From contig JAJIRX010000783.1 in assembly GCA_023853785.1 (NCBI GenBank), positions 372,001-436,000 on the forward strand: DNA of 64,000 bases, read 5' to 3'. The notes beneath the pieces are model-generated. The model was given only the letters and a program-made list of their open reading frames with translations, searched no databases and was not told the DNA's origin. The position numbers and the translations under genes were made by a program. This DNA is from Psilocybe azurescens (taxonomy: Eukaryota > Basidiomycota > Agaricomycetes > Agaricales > Agrocybaceae). Positions within the stretch are counted from its first letter, which is position 1; the number at the start of each line of letters is the position of its first letter. Below are positions 35,671 through 47,200 of the stretch, in pieces.

Positions 35671-36914
35671 ATGGTCAACATTCCCAAAGTCAAGCTTAAC
35701 AGCGGCCAGGAGATCCCCCAGATCGGGTACGTGCCATCCCTAGTATATCGTGGGAAAGAGATAAGATCTTTGATCAGCTTTCCTGTGTAGGTTCGGCTTG
35801 TGGAAGGTCACTGAAAACACTGCCGATGTGGTCTACAATGCCATCAAGGTGGGATATAGGCTCTTCGACGGCGCTTTCGGTGAGATAAATTCACGTAACC
35901 GCTTATCTTACTTTTCTGAGCCATGTCGATGCAGATTACGGAAATGAGAAAGAGGCTGGCGTCGGTGTCAAGCGCGCTATCGATGAAGGTATCGTGAAGC
36001 GCGAAGATCTTACCATCGTCTCTAAGCTGTGGAATACCTTCCACGAGAAAGAGCGCGTGGAGCCGATTGTTCGCCAGCAGCTGGAATGGTGGGGTCTTGA
36101 GTATGTTTTCATCTACTTGCTCCAGAAGTGCTAGAACCTGATCATGTCATAGATATTTCGATATCTTTTACATTCATTTCCCTGTGGCCCTTCAATACGT
36201 TGACCCTAAGGATAGCTACCCATCTGGATGGAACAATCTCGAAGGAAAGGTTGTTCAGTCCAAGGCGCCCATTCAGGAGACCTGGGAGGCACTGGAGAAC
36301 CTGGTCGATCTCGGCCTGGCTAAATCCATTGGTGTTTCTAACTTCCAAGGCGCCCTGCTAATGGATCTCTTGCGTTATGCCCGTATCCGTCCCAGCATCC
36401 TCCAGGTCGAGATCCACCCTTATCTTACTCAAGAAGCAATTGTAGAGTACGCCCAGTCCGAAGGAATTGCTGTCACTGCATACTCTTCGTAAGTAAATCG
36501 TAATTCGGTGACTCCATTTCAGACTAAAAAAATTGTATCTAAGATTGGGCCCTGCATCCTTCGTCGAACTCCACTGGGACAATGCCAAAAGTGCTGTCCC
36601 ACTGTCCGTACATCCAATCATCACTAGCATCGCCTCCAATCACAACAAGACTCCCGCTCAAGTTGTATTCCGATGGGCTACCCAACGTGGCCTGTTGATT
36701 ATTCCCAAAAGTAACGATCCTAAGCGCCTACAGGAGAATCTAGAGTCTGCTTCCTTCGATCTCACCGGTGAAGAATTGAAGCAAATATCTGGCTTGAATA
36801 TCAATCTCAGGTTTAACAATCCCCCAAACGTATGTCCATCTTCGTTCTCAGCAATACTTATGATGGTGTTAACCTTGATATCAGTATCTCGGGTGTCTGC
36901 ATATCTTCGCCTAG
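35671..36914 (+). CDS. NAD(P)H-dependent D-xylose reductase-type aldo/keto reductase
   Basis: Cytosolic AKR2-type reductase, probably reducing aldoses such as D-xylose to xylitol in pentose catabolism. ATG at 35671 gives [19 protein letters not shown]. The exons read [32 protein letters not shown] (catalytic Asp and Tyr), [13 protein letters not shown] (catalytic Lys), [16 protein letters not shown] (catalytic His), [53 protein letters not shown] (cofactor-binding loop with IPKSN) and [15 protein letters not shown] final intron (GTATGT to ATCAG) leads to YLGCLHIFA and TAG at 36912-36914. About 320 aa, normal length, no frameshift. Substrate preference cannot be fixed by eye; glycerol or other aldehyde reductases are the alternatives. 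CreA-like sites lie upstream. Confidence 0.92.
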
Positions 36915-37495
36915 AGCAATAAAAGGCCGGTGGCATCTTCAATCAATATTTGGATAAATTATCAATAATCTGCCCGATATATATGGCAATGGCAATCAAA
37001 CAATCTGTACAAGGAAATGAATAAAATTGTATCCTAAGACAATGAATTAGCATCCCTTTTCTCTAGTAGATGTAGAGCATGTTCTATGCATGACTTCTGC
37101 ATGCCTTTAAAGGGCGTTGATCGACTCGTAATCGTCATCAACTATGTATAAAGACATTGTTGACAGTTGTTGCTCACAACCAAATCCCTCTTAGCGGCAG
37201 ACGTTCCGGCCGCTAAGACACAGCAACCTTATACCACATTTGTTTTACCTTTGTACTGCTTTGTACTACCTGACAATCCGTCAATCTAGGACAGTTAGGA
37301 AACCGTTCCGATCGCGACTGCGCATCTCATTCGTATACCATAGTTCTTGTGTTGCACCACGTCTTCACCAGCTCCAGGAGGTTATAAGAACTTATATCGA
37401 TTGTCTTTTCACCCGCATTTTGACGTGGGACACGACATCCTATCGAAAACAATTCCAGTCTCATACGTATTTGTCCTCGAGGATCATTTTCCAAG
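36915..37495. other. Intergenic, upstream of DUF7330 gene 1
   Basis: Contains the 3' flank of the reductase and the presumptive promoter of the first DUF7330 gene, including an inverted repeat at 37190-37217. No gene seen. Confidence 0.5.
37190..37217. promoter_or_regulatory. Inverted repeat containing CGG-N8-CCG
   Basis: A 9 bp inverted repeat (CTTAGCGGC / GCCGCTAAG) separated by 10 nt. The inner sequence gives CGG, eight bases, CCG, the layout bound by many fungal Zn2Cys6 regulators. It lies about 280 bp upstream of the DUF7330 gene at 37496. Function is speculative. Confidence 0.3.
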
Positions 37496-38380
37496 ATGCA
37501 GCCAGAGAAAGCGACTTTAGAGAGTGTGGACGAGGATCTTGTAGTAAGTATCCTGGGCTTTTCATTGTCTTGAAACCAACGAATTGTATAGGAAACCCCG
37601 CCACCATACAAGGCAGGATCGAGTTCTCTCCAACCTGTATCCAGAGCTCTGCCAGACATCAAGCCTACCAATTTTATGCAGCTCTCACGAACAAGTGACG
37701 TGCTGAGGGGAGCATGGATCATCGACCCAGCAATGGTTATTCCATCAGCCTTCTTGCCACCACTCGGGTCCGAAGAGACAGAAGAAACTCGCAGCAATAT
37801 ATCCCTCGAGGTGGCACAGAACGGGGCGATTTATGCCGAAATTTTCGTTCTTCCAACGAGGAAAGGAAACATCCCAAAGACAAAGAATTTACATTCGGGC
37901 ATTATGTCGCAGTGGAAATGTAATGATGAAGATGGTGAGTTATTCTGCGTCTGTTTGACGGATAGATACACCTACGACCTGTCTGCACAGCATGAGATAC
38001 TCCCGGAAAGGGTAGGAGAAACGAGATGGCCGATGCAGATCAGCTGCTCGTCGACGTATGGAAATGTAAACCTTTATGTGCCACGCTCTTTCCGAGGTCC
38101 TATCAATGTCCTAGTGGGCAATGGAAGTGTCCGATTTTCAGACGCCATGAAACCATTGGTGACCCTATTCTCTGATATTGATGGGATGCAGAAGAGCTTC
38201 CTTGGAGACTTTGATGCCGACTCTATACAGAGTGCTGGAGAGTGGGCTGGGGACATGTTATCAGCTGAGGCAAGGAATGGGAGTGTCAGAATATTCTTCG
38301 ATGATGAGGATCTTCCTACCCCTGTCCCAAAAGTCGAGGCCAAGGGATTTATTGAGAAATGGTTTGGTTCTTGGTCCTAA
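37496..38380 (+). CDS. DUF7330-type protein, tandem copy 1
   Basis: Member of a fungal family annotated as DUF7330; function unknown. ATG at 37496 gives MQPEKATLESVDEDLV, an intron (GTAAGT to TATAG), then ETPPPYKAGSSS, SDVLRGAWIIDPAMVIPSAF and ETEETRSNISLE. A short intron precedes HEILPERVGETRWPMQI, then YGNVNLYVPRSFRGPINV, NGSVRFSD, SFLGDFDADSIQSAGEWAGD, RNGSVRIFFDD, and TAA at 38378-38380. In exon 2 the frame slips by one near the CCC at 37873-37875; the corrected frame reads IYIRALCRSGNVMMKM, matching copy 2. The predicted fold is repetitive beta strands (N/HG-V-repeats). No signal peptide. The next gene is a same-strand paralogue with the same intron positions. Confidence 0.85.
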
Positions 38381-38807
38381 CTTTTATCAGTAATCTTTAT
38401 ACCTGTTCCTACTTACGCTAATGAGGCGTGTCGACTATAGCAAATAATCTGAATCAATGCACTGTAACAATATAGACCATCAGATCTCAATATTCAATAT
38501 TCAACAGTAGCTGCAAGTAAATCTATTCGAATTGATGTTGAAATTGAAATATGCATGCTGTTCAAAGACTCGAAACGCAAGGGCACTTCAATAACATGGC
38601 CCATACTATGGTGTGTGGCAGTGATATCCGCAGGTTGTACTTAACTGAAGTAGGAGTAAATCAGACTCCGCAATGCGCAGCCTTAACCTCGACTGCGCAA
38701 CCCTATTGCCAGCAGGCTATAAAGAAGGCTGTTGCACTAAACTCTCTAAGCTCCATTTTTCTTTCTTTCTTTCCCATCTTCGCCAATCGTTCTCATACCG
38801 AAAAACA
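38381..38807. other. Intergenic between DUF7330 tandem copies
   Basis: Short spacer with the promoter of copy 2. No other feature seen. Confidence 0.5.
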
Positions 38808-39735
38808 ATGATTCTTGTTCCCGAAAGCGGCAGTGCCCCCAAAAACTAAGTCAGAGGAGGCAAATCTAGAGAGGGCACCCGAAGTGAACATGGTGCGTAG
38901 CTTGCCCCGCTGACTAAAATGAAAGTTAATGAACAAATAGGAAGACCCACCCCCGTACGTGGATTCACAAGAAGGATCAAGTACTATCCAGCCTCCATCC
39001 AGGGCTCTGCCAAATATTAGGCCTTCTAATTTTGTCTGCTTGTCACGACAAAATGATAGCGTAAAAGGATCGTGGATAATCGACCCTACTATGGTCATTC
39101 CATCAGCTTTCTTGCCATCTGTGCCAGAGGATGAGACGGAACAAACACGCAGCAATATCTCCCTTAGTTCAAAAAATGGAGCAGTCTCCGCCGACATTTT
39201 TGTATTGCCCACGAGCAACCACACCTCGTTGCCGATAACGCATCGGAAGCAAATCATCATCCGCGGAGCCTCTCACAATGGAAGCGTGACTCTGAAAATT
39301 GTGAGATACATATCGATACATATTTCATGTCGTAGACAAATACTGACGCACGATAAAATTTGGTAGCACGAGATAGCCTCAGAGGGTAAAAGATTGCCCA
39401 TGCAGATCCATGGGTTCTCGGCCAACGGAAATATAAATATCTATGTTCCGCGCTCTTTCCAAGGACCTGTCAGCGTCAAACTACGCAATGGAAACCTCAG
39501 GTTCTCAGAGACTGTCAAAGCATCAGTGACCCAGTTCTCGGAAATGAACGGGATGCAAAGGAGCTTTATTGGGGACTTCGATGCTAACGCGATACAAAAC
39601 GCTGGAGAATGGGCAGGGGACACGCTATCGTTGGAGTCACGGAATGGAAGTGTCAAAGTGTACTTTGATGACGAGGTAGATGAGCCCACGAGACTGAAGT
39701 CACAAAGCTTCCTTGGGAGATTATTTAGTTTTTAA
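38808..39735 (+). CDS. DUF7330-type protein, tandem copy 2
   Basis: Paralogue of copy 1. ATG at 38808 gives MILVPESGSAPK; the frame then slips by one in the C5-A5 tract (38836-38845) into KSEEANLERAPEVNM. An intron (donor GTGCGT, acceptor AAATAG) leads to EDPPPYVDSQEGSS, SVKGSWIIDPTMVIPSAF, ETEQTRSNISLSSKNGAV and IIIRGASHNGSVTLKI. The second intron leads to HEIASEGKRLPMQIHGF, GNINIYVPRSFQGPVSV, NGNLRFSE, RSFIGDFDANAIQNAGEWAG and RNGSVKVYFDDEVDEP. Stop at 39733-39735. Intron positions match copy 1 and the minus-strand copy at 57071-57955. Function unknown. Confidence 0.85.
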
Positions 39736-40779
39736 AACTCTTACATATCGTTATCGCAGGGGTGTCTTACGAAATCCTTACTCATTGACTCGTTAACTAT
39801 CACTCATTGCCATTATGTATATTGCTACACTATTCACGAGACGGCCTCGCAGCGCGCACGGTTAAGTAAACGATGTGCGGAATATCCCGTGCTAAAGTTT
39901 CGGAACTCGAAATTCGGCATAACGCCGGTAGGTACTAGCAAACACCTTGCCCCTCGACCAGTTGAATCTTGACTTTTGCGCCCCTTTTTATAAGTATTTT
40001 GACTGTTTTATTTTTCTCATGCTCCATTTCATGCGAATTATTTTTTCAACAAATTTGGCACGGACTCCTAGGCGAATATGAGAGAATTCATCACATTACT
40101 TCTCCACTTTGTCCGACCCGACATCGATGATTCATGTACGTCAAATTTTTTATACCTGGTCTGTTAGTTACATTTCACGCGTGTTGAGCTCACTTTGTAG
40201 TTCAGAAAGGCTTACAGAACAGAATTACTATACACTACTCCTGCGGATACCGAGCTTAAATCGCATCCGCCTGTTGTCACCATCATTTGTGTAACATCAT
40301 GTACGCCGATTATAAATGCCCGTATGTTAAGCACGACCATGTCAATGCCTTTCCAATCCTTCTAGTCCAAACCGAGGCAAGGTAGCAGTGAACTCAAGTC
40401 CTGTTTGAGCTGGTAGTTACATAAATATGGTCTATATAATGGTACGTTGGTATTCAATTGTCATATTTGCTTACTTGGTGGAAGAGCTCATACCGGTTCG
40501 CCTTAGAAATCGCACTTAACTATGACACAGGTCTTAGTCTTCTCTCTGCAGTTTTCTTCTTGACAACTTCTTGATTCAAACATCACGTTCCGAGCGAATG
40601 CCCTCTGGGACCGAGAATCTCACGCTCACCCACGAAAGGAACGCATTTGGGAACTTCTTCTCTGATTTCTAATACAGCCCAATGGGACCACTTCAATTGC
40701 CAATTACTGTGAACCGGTATAAATTGGAACCACATCCTTCGATCCATCCAACATCTATCTTCATCGAATACTCAACAAC
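39736..40779. other. Intergenic, promoter side of the dioxygenase
   Basis: About 1 kb without supported coding sequence. It ends in the TATA box and 5' UTR of the dioxygenase gene. Confidence 0.5.
40718..40723 (+). promoter_or_regulatory. TATA box (TATAAA) of the intradiol dioxygenase gene
   Basis: TATAAA 57 nt upstream of the ATG at 40780. Confidence 0.5.
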
Positions 40780-42288
40780 ATGGACTCTATCGTCAATGCA
40801 GCTGAAAAGGCCAAGGAACATGGCATCGACATCTCCAAATTACCGAAGAATCTGAATATGACACATCACACAATTACTCAGAATGTGAAAGCAATGAACG
40901 CCAACTGTACGTCCTCAATGTATCCCTATTTTTTTTGAATCTATTCCATATTGACGCGTTCACCTCTAGGCAAAGACGAAAGAATGAAATTTATCTTCGA
41001 TAGCCTTGTAGGTTCAGGGACTGTGCATTCGGGTGTCTCAGAACACTCATTGCGTCATTAGATTGGTCACCTCCACGACTTTGTGCGAGAGACGTCGCTG
41101 ACTACTGAAGAGTGGATGTGCGTGTTGCTTTCTTGTTCTTGGTTATCCGTTGAACTGAGGGACGTGCAGGACGGCAATCAATTTCTTGACAGAGACGGGA
41201 CATAAGTGCACTGATCTTCGTCAAGGTGCAACCACCCTACTCTTACCTAAGAGGATTCCTTCTGACAGAGATTTCTTTCCATATATCAGAGTTTATCCTT
41301 TTATCTGATGTGCTGGGCGTTTCCATCCTTGTGGACTCCGTCAACAATACGAAACCGCCCCAGGCAACTGAAGGCACTGTCCTCGGTCCATTTTTTACTG
41401 AAGATGCTCATGACGGTGCGTACCTTCGTTCTCACATCTGCGCTCGGTATGTATCTGACTGATTCAACGCCAGTTGAGAATGGCGATTCCATTGCATCTG
41501 AAGGAAAGGGTGACTACATGTACGTTGAAGGTCGTGTTTTAGATGTTCAAGGAAATCCTGTTCCGGATGCCGTTATCGATACTTGGGAGACTGATGGGCA
41601 TGGCTTATACGATACTCAGGTATGTTAGACGTTCTTCTGAGATACTAGTGTATTGATTTGGGATATATTGAAGTACGATAAGCGTGACGGACCAGATTGC
41701 AGAGGACGTCTTCGTTCGGCAGACGATGGATCCTTCGCTTTCCGTGCAGTGGTGTACGATATTCCTCTTCCACGCTTCTATCACTGTCGTGCTCAATAAA
41801 ATGACACTGCCAGTCCGGTTTCATATCCTATCCCAAGCGATGGTCCTGTCGGTAGAATGGTCTCAGCACTTGGAAGACACGTTTTCCGACCAGCTCACCT
41901 TCACATCCAAATTACGGTCTGTCTCAGTTCTAGCATGATATCAAGGACATCATTTGACCATGGGTGACGTTCACTAGGCACCCGGTTTTGAGACTGTGAC
42001 GACATCTCTATTTTTTGAAGGAGACCCCTACCTCACGTCAGATGTCGTCTTTGGTGTAAAGTCCTCGTTAATTGTCGTATGTATTCTTTTATCAACTCTC
42101 TTCCCCAAAACACACTCAGAAGTGCTCTCTTAACACAGAAACCAGAAATCATCGAAGATCCGACACTTTCAAAGTCTCGTGGTTTCAAAGATGCTAATAA
42201 ACCACATGCGTATGTGAAGAGAGATTTTGTTCTTTCTACTCCAGATGAGGCCTCCCGGGCACGTGAATTATTGGCCCGAAAGAAGTAG
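40780..42288 (+). CDS. Intradiol ring-cleavage dioxygenase (catechol/hydroxyquinol 1,2-dioxygenase type)
   Basis: Non-haem Fe(III) enzyme that opens catechol or hydroxyquinol rings between the two hydroxyls, a central step of aromatic (lignin-derived) catabolism. ATG at 40780 gives [18 protein letters not shown]. Exons read [68 protein letters not shown]-like core, [16 protein letters not shown] (first Tyr ligand), [20 protein letters not shown] (second Tyr ligand), [14 protein letters not shown] (two His ligands), [20 protein letters not shown] and a C-terminal [14 protein letters not shown] at 42286-42288. Nine or ten exons, all splice phases consistent, no frameshift. The 3' third is duplicated at 47813-48288 as a relic. 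Hydroxyquinol dioxygenase is the likelier type, judged loosely from the N-terminal helical domain. Confidence 0.92.
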
Positions 42289-42576
42289 AACTATCTGCAG
42301 TGGATGGAAAACAACTAGTAACTGAAGCGTCTATCGTATTCGAGCCCTTGTATATACAATTCTGAATCAAACATATGCCATTTTGTATTTGATCATTAAG
42401 TTGATAATGATTTTAGATACATTATAATAATATAAATCACCGAGAATGCTAGTGCAAGCCGATTGCAGCGCGCTTGATATACGACGTGGCGTGCATTATT
42501 TTAAGCGGTCGGTCGTGTTATAGCCAGGTTGACCACTGCTAAGAATTATGAAAGGAGGAAAGAATCCTCACAACGG

Positions 42577-42909
42577 CTAGCGCGATTTCCGTCTTTGCGA
42601 CCGTATGGTTTCTGCATCAGAGACTGTTGACGGGTGAACGATATCCAGTGTATCGTCTGTATACTGTTCTGCGTGGTTTGTCTTTGTGGTTGTGGCTTCG
42701 ATACTAAATATGCCGGCATCCGCTGTTTCGTGCAAATTGAGCATGAGGCGCGACATCATCGTGACCGATATACTGCAAGGTGGTACCTTAGCGCCTGCGG
42801 CAATATTGTTCTCAAAACGCTCACACTAACCTGCTGGCAAACGTTGATAGGTCTCCCATGAGGAAAGGCTGTGAATGTTATTTAACTTGGAGATACTGAT
42901 GGAAAATCA
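42577..42909 (-). pseudogene. DUF6533 gene fragment (C-terminal exons), relic
   Basis: On the minus strand the last exon MMSRLMLNLHETADAG and its extension to the stop at 42577, plus part of the preceding exon (RP..TFASR-type, near 42840), are nearly identical to the intact gene at 48548-50206. The upstream exons are missing: similarity stops at about 42909. Tail-to-tail with the intact dioxygenase. Confidence 0.75.
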
Positions 42910-42972
42910 GTAATGAACATCACGCACATACGAAGCCATCGCGCTAAAGGCGCAGTTAAGTACATAGACCAA

Positions 42973-43192
42973 GGCGCTAAAGTACCACCGTCGCAGTATA
43001 TCGGTCACGATGATGTCGCGCCTCATGCTCAATTTGCACGAAACAGCGGATGCCGGCATATTTAGTATCGAAGCCACAACCACAAAGACAAACCACGCAG
43101 AACAGTATACAGACGATATACTCGATATCGTTCAGCCCGTCAACAGTCTCTAATGCAGAAACCATACGGTCGCAAAGGCGGAAATCGCGCTA
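42973..43192 (+). pseudogene. DUF6533 gene fragment, inverted copy of the C-terminal exon
   Basis: On the plus strand MMSRLMLNLHETADAG is repeated inside the right arm of the inverted repeat. The frame ends early at a TAA (about 43151-43153) after changes relative to the left arm. It has no start or upstream exons. Confidence 0.75.
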
Positions 43193-43435
43193 GCCGTTGT
43201 GAGGATTCTTTCCTCCTTTCATAATTCTTAGCAGTGGTCAACCTGGCTATAACACGACCGACCGCTTAAACTAATGCACGCCACATATATCAAGTGCACT
43301 GCAATCGGCTTGCACTAGTATCATTGTAATGTATCTAAAATCATTATCAACTTAACGATCAAATACAAAATGACCAAATGTTTGATTCAGAATTTTATAT
43401 ATACAAGGGCTAGAATACGATAGACGCTTCAGTTT

Positions 43436-43581
43436 GCGTTACCTGCTGTGATCAGATGATCGTAGTAAAGAAAAGCTATGAAACACCATCATTAAAACAG
43501 AAGTAAGAGCAAAGGATGACTGACAGATGGTCAAGATATGCAAATAATTATGGGCCAGTCTAATAGCACAGTGGTCGACCA
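43436..43581 (-). pseudogene. DUF6533 gene fragment (first two exons), relic
   Basis: Matches 50041-50200 in the same orientation: on the minus strand LAHNYLHIL, a short intron, and FLYYDHLITAG. A roughly 28 nt internal segment is missing and the start codon is not conserved. It abuts the outer end of the inverted repeat at 43434, so the N-terminal and C-terminal pieces of the gene were brought together in opposite orientation. Confidence 0.7.
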
Positions 43582-44242
43582 ATCAGTGCTAGGGCTGGTG
43601 GATTGACGGGGCTGGGGACATCCTCGACGAAAATCCACTCCCGAGCACAAAGTAAAATCGAACCCACTATGACCGGGTACTCGCTCGCCAAAAATAAGGA
43701 ATAACTTGTTATCGATGATCGTCCTTGGCCATACACTGCGAGACTCGTAGCGGCACACCCACATGCAATCTAGCTGTGAGTTCGGCCGTCGCAGCAATAG
43801 AAATCGTCGACATTATGAGTCCAAGAGTCGAGTCAACAGACGGTAGATCTGATGTAAGTTATATCGCACGGGCGAATTAAATTACAGTGGCCCGCTGCCT
43901 CCAGAGAACACTGGGATGCGGCTGATCGAGATAAGATGAGCGAACGCTGTAAAATCGAGAATTTGAGGTGGTAAGCGCCTTGACTGGCTAGAGGAAGATC
44001 ACAGTAACATTACCGATTCTAACTACTCGACCAACCTGAGAGAACGTCAGAGTCTGTGTATTCAAGATAAAGAGTTTACAGAGGGATTGCCGCAAGATTG
44101 CCGATGTTGATCAACTGGATGGTAATAATACCGATGGTCACATGGTCAAAATGGACTAAAGTGCCACTGTCTATGGTCTGTCAACTTACCCACCACACCC
44201 AGCCCCGCCCAAACTTAGCTCGGAAACCTTGGTATAGGCGCC
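43582..44242. other. Intergenic between DUF6533 relics and FunK1 gene
   Basis: No complete frame on either strand. Short minus-strand stretches could be decayed coding DNA but I cannot assign them. Confidence 0.4.
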
Positions 44243-47200
44243 ATGCAAAACCCCAGACCTAATATTATATCAACTCCCAGTAAGAATAAGACTGGTTCTC
44301 GTAGTCAGGCGGGTAATCTGGAATACAAGTATGTCACATTGCGGTCTATCACTGTCTTTTACTTACTTGAATACGAAGGCAGGAGGCTATCAGGGGCGAT
44401 CTTGAGGCAGACATTAGGAATTCAACGAAGTGCGGCTTCGACGCCTTTCTCAAGTACTTTCTTTCCCTCGTACTTAAGGACGATGACCCAGAGAAGAGGT
44501 CCTTGAACGAAATACAGACAAAGATCGAGGAGCTGCAGTTGAAACGCTATGAGGGGAAACTGGCGGGAAATGAGGACACTACGACCGGTGGAGCTAGTAC
44601 CGACATTGCAGCTGCTGAGCCGGTTGGGACTCCGAGCGCAGCAGCGAGAGCACAAGAGGGTGCGGATGACAAGAAACCCGTCGATCCGAACGACGATACT
44701 CAGTTTGGGTCCGAGGAGGAAAAACAACTGGTCCAAAAAGGGATGAAATACTGGATAAGCTCCTGAACGAGGCCCTCAATGCAGTCCTACCTGTTGCCAA
44801 TAACCAGGATGTGAAGGATATGTTAGCAAGTTTGTGAGTTATATATTCGGTCAAACTACTATACAAATCGTGACGGTCTATTGGCAGCGCGCACGCATTC
44901 ACCAAGGTGGAATCAGCTCGCTACAAGCCATTTGTCCTTCTATGCAACGACGCCCTCAGCCATCTGGCTTCTCTCGACGCAAAACCTCAGTTTCGAGAGA
45001 AAAATGGTCTCGACATTCGGTTCCACCGCAATGATCCCAGTAACATCAAGTCCCACTACGAAGGCATGCAGGAGATCGATCGTAAGCCGGATGTCGCCAT
45101 CACGGCTCTCATAGCTGCCCTACGCGCAGCCTCACAGGGTCGAGAAATGGAAGAGGCCTTCGGCGAATCGCCCAACAAGAGTTTCGAATGGTTCAATATC
45201 TTCTCGTGCATCGAATTTAAAAAGTTCAAGAGGGGTATCCCCGAAGAAGGCAAGTCCGTGGCGGACAAAATTTTCAAAACCGCGAGTTCTCTACAAGTGT
45301 TGCAGCACGCAGTTCTTCCGGAGATGGACGTCGACGAGGTTGGGGAACCGCCCATCGTTGCAGAAGGCTCTGGCTCAAAACGAGCTCGGGATGGTGGATC
45401 CGTCGTGGAAAACCCTTCGCCATCGAAGAAATCACGGCAGTTGAATTCAGAGACGCCTATGAGTTCAAACCTCACCCCTGCAACTTCGGCCGCAGCCAAT
45501 AATTCAAATATGCAGGCGAACGTGGTCGAAAAGAACACTCAGCTAGCGATTAACGGGCGCGTGCAGTGTGCGTCATACGCGCTCGAAATGATGTCCTATA
45601 GTGCCGGTGTTCATCATGCCATTAATTTACTCTTCACGGGTTCGTCCTTTGTTTCCTTTTTTTTTTTGTCAACGATTTGCAAATTTACCATTCTCATCGG
45701 AACAGACGGTCACGTGTGGATCTGGTATTACGATCGCCAGGGAATCGTGCAGTCTGATGGCTTCAGCATCTTCGCGGACTTTCCCCGCTTCCTGGTCCTC
45801 CTTTTTGCTTTTCAGCGTTTCGACCTAGAAGACTGGGGGATCATTCGTTGCCTCAATCCCAAAATTTTGCATGGACTTAAAAACCAGCCAGAGGCAGAGA
45901 ACAAGCAAGGCCAGACTAAGCGAGCTCGTGGAAAGAGAGATCCTGCCAAACCATCAGAACCAGAACCAGAACCAGAATCAGAACCAGAATCAGAACCAGA
46001 ACCAGAACCAGTACCCGGCGTCAAACTCAATTTGGAACAAAATCTGCCCGAGTTCTGGGTCCCAGATGGTCAGGACAGTAAACTGGCAACCGTCGCAGTT
46101 GATATGGGCAAATTTCTATCACACCAACCCCACTGCTTGAGCGGAAGGGCTACGTCAGTTGTTTCCGCTCAGGGTTTCACTCAAGATGGTACGTTGGTAC
46201 CTACGCCGATGGTCTGCAAGATTTATCATCCTGAGGTTGAACGACGGCATGAAGGCGTGACACTCCAGGTCGTTCGCAAGATCGCCGAGGCAGACAGTCG
46301 GGACATGCTCAAACACCTACCCTCCATGCTGTTTTATGGAGACGTGCCACGATGCACGACTGGGCGTATCCGGAGCATGATTAAACGGCGATGGAAGGGC
46401 CACCGCACTCTCCGGATATTGGGTCTCAAAAAGCTGGAGAAAATCACGACCGTCGACGGTGCTGATTTCATCAAGGCTTGGCTCGAAACTGTTATATGTG
46501 AGCCTTGATCGTTTCTTCTCGTCCACGTAGACTCTGACATACGGTTTCTGCTCAGGTCATGCATTTCTTTGGAAAAACTACGTTGAACACGGAGACCCTA
46601 GTCTAAGCAATATCATGTACGACCCGGAGACCAAATGCGGGGTACTGAGCGACTTTGATCTTTCTCTCCTGCAATGGGAAACTCGCGTCGTCGGGACTGA
46701 CAGAACAGGGACTGTCCCATTCATGGCTATCGACCTCCTGACCCAGGGCTACTGGGAAGGGAAAATCCAAAGATTTTATCACCATGAATTGGAATCATTC
46801 ATTTGGATCCTCGCCTATGTATGTCTCCTTTATGATAAAGGGATTCGAAAAAAAAATGCGGAAGTTGATGCTTGGCGAACATCCGACTATAACACCTGTT
46901 GCAAAAATAAGCTGCATTTCTACACTCTTGGTGTTTTAAAGGCAGTCGAAGACAAGGTACAAGCAAGCTACAAGGCATATTGGCCCCTGGCTGACGAACT
47001 CTGCTTCAACTTACGTGCCTGTCATCTGCAAAATGACTCTCGCATGCGCAAATCCTCCGACGATGATCCTCGTCAGGCTTCCGAACAGCTCTGGACTACC
47101 GTCATCACTGCATTGCGCTCTAAACTAGAACACAACAATATTCCTGAGCGCGACGACCTTTTGGAACGACTTGAAGCTCAGAAGCCGTCTTTTGAACGTC

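Larger units (their letters stand above)
42320..43434. repeat. Long inverted repeat, arms ~460-480 bp, 176 bp spacer
   Basis: Left arm 42320-42796 and right arm 42973-43434 are near-identical in opposite orientation. The outer ends are ACTGAAGCGTCTATCG and its complement; the inner ends are GGTGGTACCTTAGCGCC and its complement with small changes. The arms contain the dioxygenase 3' flank and the C-terminal exon of a DUF6533 gene. A third, direct copy is part of 47813-48883. Transcription through it would give a long hairpin. Confidence 0.85.

Noticed and set aside
40109..40294. Short plus-strand frame upstream of the dioxygenase
   Set aside because: No start context, no motif, and it lies within the promoter region.
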